From: Paraspadella gotoi
Taxonomy: Eukaryota; Chaetognatha
Direction of reading: 5' to 3'
Length of the DNA: 64,000 nt
Assembly (NCBI GenBank): GCA_051294375.1
Contig: CM119269.1
Span: 19,332,460 to 19,396,459, forward strand
Shown: positions 62,952 to 64,000 of the stretch, in pieces
Numbering within the stretch: position 1 is the stretch's first letter
Layout: the number at the start of each line of letters is the position of its first letter
Position numbers and translations under genes: made by a program
The notes under the pieces: generated by a model
The model's input: the letters and a program-made list of their open reading frames with translations, nothing else
Databases searched by the model: none
What the model was told of the DNA's origin: nothing

Positions 62952-63364
62952 CGTCGAACATTTGGGAATATCGCTAGGCGCGATGCAGCTTGCGCCGGCG
63001 GAGGTAAAACCCGCCGCGCAAAAAAAGCCGGAGCACGCAAAGACTGAAAAGGTAGAGAAGTTTAGCTGGCGAGTAAGTTTTTCGCGATGCTCGCTCGCTG
63101 TTGAATATGCACTCCGCTGCCAGGTAAGTGTTTCGGCACCGAGACAAACCTTATAGCTGCCGACTGAAGATGGAATAGAAAAGCGAAGAATTTAGGAAAG
63201 TTAAATAAATAAACATAATCCTTTTCATAAGAAAGTTATTGGTAAAAGATGAATAAAAAAGAAATTAAATATAGCCGTGTTAATTTTTAAAAGCGACACT
63301 GTTAAAATAAAACTGGTTTTTAAAAGAGGGGATTGGTTTCGAATTTTCTAGCCAGATTGCATGA

Positions 63365-63504
<140 letters not shown>

Positions 63505-63699
63505 GCTGCAAAACCGATTCTGGATATTATCATTAGGAGCTGAAATTGGAATGAGTAAGTTATTAAGTCAAAAAGTAAAGATAACTGAGACGGAGAAAAA
63601 AGACTTCAGAGAGAGGGATCGTTGAAAAGAAATAGAAAGAACAATTGAGACAAAGAAAGAGAGAGAAATAGAGTGGAAGAGAGAGAAAGAGAGAGAGAG

Positions 63700-63741
<42 letters not shown>

Positions 63742-64000
63742 AAAAAGAAAGAAAGAAACAGGACAGGAAAAAGAACAGCTGTAACTTAATCAGGGGAATC
63801 CTCTCTATGGATCACAAGTTTTGATAAATGAAGAGTCGCGAACGGTTTTCTAAAAAGACGGAAAAGTTACTCAGCTGCTCAAACCAAAAGTTCATTTAAA
63901 TTACTGTTAAACATTCAACATTAAACGCCTTTGAAAAGAATTAAACACAAAGGGTAAGTTTTAAAAATATTCGAACCCTGTACAGTAGTATTGATTTTGG

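Overview
The window is nuclear DNA from an intron-rich, AT-rich invertebrate animal. The evidence is GT-AG introns, a Tc1/mariner element, a Penelope-like element with a GIY-YIG endonuclease, long GA/CT microsatellites, and animal families (GCC2/GCC3-type cysteine repeats, MACPF, F5/8C/fucolectin, CD225/dispanin). I cannot name the species or phylum. A 25-base run of N at 41262-41286 is an assembly gap.

Region 1 (1-38304, + strand) is the 3' part of one giant gene. I could chain about 98 exons, nearly all in a consistent reading frame, giving roughly 5,200 residues; the 5' end lies outside the window. The product is a type I membrane protein. It has a very long extracellular array of cysteine-rich repeats, a distinct cysteine-rich domain, a possible cupredoxin-like beta domain, a furin site, one membrane span, and a cytoplasmic part of about 1,600 residues. 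The cytoplasmic part is mostly charged coiled coil, then a disordered segment, then an alpha-helical C-terminal domain. One intron hosts a complete six-exon gene on the minus strand (5091-6776). Other introns host MITEs, a Tc1/mariner relic, a SINE-like repeat and a Penelope-like element with inverted terminal repeats.

Region 2 (38305-41261) is intergenic: a tandem duplication of about 415 bp, a SINE-like sequence, and two copies of a repeat of about 160 bp.

Region 3 (41287-60585) is a very large inverted repeat with two 8.7-kb arms around a 1.6-kb spacer. Each arm carries a copy of a MACPF gene (pore-forming family) followed by a cysteine-rich segment and the first exon of an F5/8C (fucolectin-like) domain, plus mirrored copies of Penelope-like fragments with a hammerhead-like motif. 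Only the left copy has a signal-peptide exon (in the spacer); only the right copy faces a matching F5/8C terminal exon (61039-61173). Both copies carry frameshifting indels, whereas the giant gene next door is clean, so a recent inverted duplication and an assembly fold-back must both be considered.

Region 4 (61174-64000) holds a complete small minus-strand gene for a CD225/dispanin membrane protein (three exons, 122 aa), a SINE-like repeat in its intron, and simple repeats to the end.
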